Below, piece after piece: positions 27,201 through 33,200 of a stretch of DNA of 39,736 nt. Origin of the DNA: Apostichopus parvimensis (lineage: Eukaryota > Echinodermata > Holothuroidea > Aspidochirotida > Stichopodidae). The stretch is from the NCBI GenBank assembly GCA_000934455.1, contig KN895742.1, positions 7,426 through 47,161 on the forward strand. The letters are read 5' to 3'. Each line of letters starts with the position of its first letter. Position 1 is the stretch's first letter. The notes under the pieces were generated by a model. That model searched no databases and had not been told where the DNA came from. It saw only the letters and a program-made list of their open reading frames with translations. The position numbers and the translations under genes are program-made.

Positions 27201-30200
27201 ATGCGAGGGGGGCGGGGGATGTGAGAGTATCTAACGATGTTTAATTCTTTTACAAAAGATCAAAACATAATGATTAAATGACCTTATTGACTTTTAAAAT
27301 AACACTTTAGATTCAGAATGGAAAAATATGTGAAAGAATTGTGCTCCATAAAAGTGTCCACACTGATTAATACTGTACAATAGCAAAAATTCCATCAAAA
27401 CTGGGCGACATTAAGACATCGAGCACATGAAACTGATATGAAGAGAAAACACACTCACATTAAGAGCACCATTTGGATTCACATTTTCAAAGAAAAATTG
27501 AGCAAAAGAACTAATAATTTAAAGTAATAAGAAAGGATAATAATAATATCCACAAAGGTGACACTTCACTCATCATGCTGTTTATTTGATAGTTTAGACA
27601 TTCCACCCACCTCCCCCCCCCCCCCCAGTCAGGAAATACCTCCTTACTAAACAAATATTATTAAAAACTGAACTGTAAAGAGAAAATATATCGACCCGGG
27701 ATAACATTTATTTTACAGCCGTAAGCAAAGACATGTAAATGTTGGAGAAGCAGAATGGCTTATAACTTCATACACTACACGCTGGATGGTTATCCAATTT
27801 AGTTGCAGCTCATTTTGGAACTGCGTACAATTTGGAAGACCATTTCAAATGGGAAAACGGTATATTTCTTATTGAATGAGAAACCCACATTACTTTAAAT
27901 GAAAGAAACGTGTAAAATACATTCTAAATGACAAGCCTGTCAACTGTGGTATGAAATTTTTTTTCTCCATCTATTCGTAAAGAAAGTATTATTTAGCATT
28001 TACTATTAGTTGCAAAAGTTTATCTGTTAAAGGCATCCCACAAATAAAGCTCTAATGATCAAATAAACTAATACAAGATTACCTATGGTATCTCTTTTTA
28101 AACGGAATGCTATGTTTAATGGAAACAATGTAACTAAATCTATCTTTGACTGATGTCTCGGCGCCATCTTATGTCAGATTCAGATATGATTATGAAACAT
28201 GCTTAGCAAGTTCATGATTATGTAATTTTTATTTTATTGGTTTTTTTCATTTGTGTTGAAATAAATATACAGTAATAACAAATACACTTTGGATGACTGT
28301 AATATTTGAAATCAGTAAAATGAAACTGACGATGGAACCAAAAGTAGTCGCCTATATTTCTCTCTATTGATAGAAGTACAGCATCCAGTATATGGTTTTG
28401 ATAATCATCAGCATCTCTATCCCCACTGACGTACCTTAACTGTGGCATATAATTGTTTGAAAGTTTATTGCTATGAATCGGTAATAACAAATTACCAAGA
28501 TAAACATGAATTGTAGGTTGTTAGCAACCTATTTTGTTTGCTAACAAGCTGTTACTATGCTAAACAAGCCTGTGTAGGTACCTATACAAGTGACTCTCTT
28601 CACAATGTGTCCTACTAGAATGGTAAACTCAGGTTTTCAAACAAGATGAATATTTCATTTTCCATTTATGAGTTTATTTCGTACCTTTCTCCAGGGGTGT
28701 CTGAGTGTCCTCCTCCACGGTGTTCCCGTCCCCTGCTGCCCCCGTTGGTGGTGGTCTGTCTCCGAGCAGTTTGGAACATTGGTCTTTGAGGTTGGAGTTT
28801 TCTTGTGTGAGGTAACTGTGGAAACATAAATGACAGCTGCATGTTCCAGTGGCTTTTTTCTTTCCATTTTCTGTTACTATTTTAACCGACGATGTCAAGT
28901 GAGATTTGCTATTTCTGAACTGTATATAATCAAACTATAACGGTCCATGTGGATTAATGTAATGTTTTGTAGTTTCATTTACAAAACCTTTGAAATGTTT
29001 GCATAATATTATCATTTCAGGAAAAGCTGCAGATTACATTTTCAGTTTCCTTAAAGGCACTGCGATAGTCAAGTACGGCACTTTGACAACTTCAAAATAA
29101 ATGTACCGTAAACTTGAATAAGACTAATTGGCATAAGATAATTTAGATCCCATCAAAACAGGAATCAGGTATGAGAGATGTGAAAAATACATATGAGATT
29201 TTTATCATAAGACTTTAAATATCCAAAGATGTAAGAAATATTTGCTTTCAAGAAACTCACTTTATTTTCTGCTGTAGGTCTAATATTTCACTTTGGAACT
29301 GATCTTGAGTACCTGCACAAAAAAGAGCAAAACAAAATGAATCAATTTAATCCTGTTTTTGACCATCTTTTCAACTCAGTATTTTCAACATTTTGTAAGG
29401 TCCTCTATGTATGGGCATTTCCATATTCAAAATTACCAATATTTCAGCTAATATGATGACTATTGACTATGAAACTATTCCATTCGACATTTTGATTTAA
29501 AGAGAATTAAAAACGATCAGAGAAAAACCTGCACTGTGTTGTGATAATGTATAATATTTTGCGACCTTTGTTTTTAACACATTCTGTATTGATCTACGTA
29601 CTGGTCAGATTTTTCTGTAATGCTGCATTCATGGCCTGCAGTTGTCTGGTCTCGTCCTCTTGTTTGGAGGCCTCTCGTCCACCGTCGGGGGAGTCCCCCG
29701 CACTCCTCGATGTCAACTGTTTCTCAAGTAGTTCATTTGTCGTGCATAGCTTCAAAGAAACAGCCACAATTTAATGCAGGTTGCAACTCTTTCAAACAGT
29801 TTCAAACAGAAAATGACAGGCATGCATTCAAACGTAACGTTAAGAACTTTCAAAGGGGCTCAACGTAGGACACATTACAGTACATGGAAAAGGTGATTTA
29901 CTGGGTGGGATTTTAATGCAAGGTCATTAGAATCTATACTTGGATTAACGTTACCTTGTACTGTAAATGAAGCGTGACCAATTAAAAAAAAAGTAACGTT
30001 AATTCAAGCATAGTTACTTTGTGCTGTAAATGAAGCGTGACCAATTACAAAGCATAGATTTGGAAATGAATATCAATTTATCAGAGTACTTGGGTGCCAT
30101 CAGTTAATGATTTAACTTCAATGTTTTGCTCAAAATTGGTGACCACACCTTAGGTACAAACATTCCAATAACAAACTGATTTATAATCAATTTTAACAGT

Positions 30201-33200
30201 AGAAGACCCCAAAATTGCCAAAGTTTTTCCATCAGGGGAGGAGGATGATAGGGTAGAGGAAAGGAGTTGGGCCAAGGAGTCACTAAGTACCTTTCTGTCT
30301 CAAACATTAATTTCAACATCGTGTCATTGTCAAGGAATATTTGTGTCTTATTATGAAAATATTCACAGATTCTATAAAATATAAATCATTCTTCCTTACA
30401 TTAATTTATGGATTCTATGATATCTAAGACACAAAATTACAGGTGAAGTTTTCTTGGTCACGAAATAATGTAAATAACTGATGAATACCTTAGACAATTC
30501 CTCGATTAACGTACTGTTCTGTAACCTGAAATCCTCTTCTTGACTCTGTAACTTTCTTTGTAAACTCTCATTCTCATTGAGGAGCGACTCCACTTCCTGT
30601 CAAAATACAGAAAATTAAAAGTAAATGAAAATTACTATTTGTAATAAAAAATTAAAAAAGACAGCAATTGTCTGGAAGTGGGTAAGATCATGTGAAAAGC
30701 TTACTGACGGAGTAAAAGATAGTATGAGACACATTTAGTTGTAAACATGGTCAATTCATTACATCAAATACTGTATGTCCACTTCTGCACTGCACGGTAA
30801 TGAAATATGCAAGATTCCACTTCTTACTGGTGCCGAGGAAATACTGCTACGAATTACTGCTCCGAATTTTACTACAAACATTTTAACAGGCCGTGACATC
30901 AGCTGAACACATTAACACAGACACATACACAAAATCAAGTTTGTTCTAAACATTTTTCTTCTATGAGAAAGAGATTTAAAAAGAGAGAGAATTTAGAAAG
31001 GGAGAGAGACAGATTAGAGAGAAATATTAGAAAGTTGCAAACAAGCCTTATTCTATGATCTGCATATATATTTTCTATAGTAGTTTAGACAAATAACGAC
31101 ACAGGCAACATGAAAAATGGTCCCACAGATTCATGATGCCACGCACAGCCACACATGCATGTACAGTGAACACGCAAACAGTGTAGACATATAACTAACA
31201 TTTTTATAACACACTGCACTAAGGGATAACAGACCCCCATTAGTCGTAAAGTCTTCATGAATTATTCATTAAAACAAACCTTTGCTTTCTTGCTTTTGCT
31301 GACAGCCTGTTGTAAACAAAAAAGGAAGGTAAAAACAAAAAATAAGATGACTAAGATAAATTAGATACTGTCTAGATATTGAGAAACTTAGCCAAATTAG
31401 CATATTTTTTAAATTTAAATATAATATCAATGCATAATTTATGATGATACTACAATATGTAGAATATCACCCCAATGCCAAACACTCTTGTCGAATCTTA
31501 CATAACTTGAGTGACAATTATAAATTCTAGCCTTTAAGCAAAAATCATTGTATGTAAATTTCAAGTAACCATAGGACCACTCTAAGTGCTTCAAAAGGTA
31601 ATTGTCTGTGTTTACTCTGTAACACATCCACCAGGCAAATAGTATATATGAGGACCAATTAAAACTTGTTTGTTTGTAAATACACAAAAGCAACTCTGTG
31701 TTTACTATGTACCTGTAAACACATCTACCAGGCAAATAGTATATATGAGGACCAATTAAAACTAGTTTGTTTGTTAATACACAAAAGTAAAAAGTGAAAA
31801 AATGATCTTTTTCACCCAAAGTTAGGTTGCAGTATTACATTTTCATGACAGTTATCTGGATATCCAGAGACTATCAAAACTTCTGTACGTGTACACAAAA
31901 ATCTGAAGACAAATTCTGGCAGATATTTACAGGTTAGTTTTCCATGAGAAAATATCCTAGAAAAGAATTTTTTGGGGGGCTAGAACAGGATTCAAACCAG
32001 TGACCTCACGGTTTACAAGTCCAGGTTTCTCTACAGATAGAACTATGCAGCACTTAGCTGGTGGCGATCTCCCTAGTAACTTGCATACCATGCACAGTAA
32101 CTACTGTAGGGATCACACACCTCGCTGTCATTTTGATATGATCCAGAAAATGGCAGGGAAAGGATTCCAAAAGAAAAATGGCTTTTCTTACGAATAAAGT
32201 ATATATATGTATAAAAACACAGTGAAGTAGTTAAGGGTAACCTGACTGGGAAATAATAAACCATGTAACATCTAACCAGTTGGCAGCTACATATCATTTA
32301 TGACCAATACGAGACCATCTTTTATATCTTGTGACCATGATAATTCTAAAGACAACATGAGATGGACTTCATATAAGGCAGCATGGGAGACCGTCATAGA
32401 TATTCATCAGTTTGGTAAGTCTGCTAATAATTATATAAATATCTTGAGTGTGTATTTGAGGTCATCCACGATGTCATATTTGTCAGCTTTTTTTCATTTT
32501 CAAAGTCCTAGTATCTATATAGGTTTATGGTTTCAGTAGATATATATGACAATAGGGTACTTGTCAGTTTTGGGTATGAATTGTATTGATTTATGGTATA
32601 CTACAGTTATATTAAAATATTATGAGAGGCTGTGTGGTGGGTGAGAGACTCTGTCCCAATGCTATAGAATATATAACTGTACTGCATAATACTAACCAGA
32701 GAACTACACCCTCTCCTTTGGTTACATGTCATAATTGGGAAACTCAAACCAGAAGTGGTAACTTCGGAAATATTGTTAGAAACATGATTTTGGAACTGTA
32801 AATTTTGTGCACATCATCAAAGCAATCCACAATGCCAGAAACAAAACTTAGAGCTGTTTTAGTTAAGAATTTTGGTATAAACAGTGGGGCTTGTAAGGTT
32901 CCCCTGACCTCAATTGACCTTTGACCTACACCCAAAATTGTAGGCATTTTAAATTGTTGAATATTGTAATCTATAATGCATGCACTATACCAACTTTGTA
33001 CAACTTGAGATATGTAAGCTAGAGTTTTCAAGATTTTCACACTAGTGACCTCAAATGACCTTTGATTCCAGTCACCTCTGCTGACTTCATTTGACTTTTG
33101 CCCTCCACCAAAAGACTGTAGAGTTATTTCAAATCATGAGACAAACACACTGTACAACAGAGCTAGGGTCACTGAAACCAAATAGTAAACACTGGGTACT

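Noticed and set aside
31439..31819. 126-residue minus-strand open frame with internal repeat
   Set aside because: The protein repeat reflects the 97-bp DNA duplication. It has no splice phase match to exons 3 or 4.
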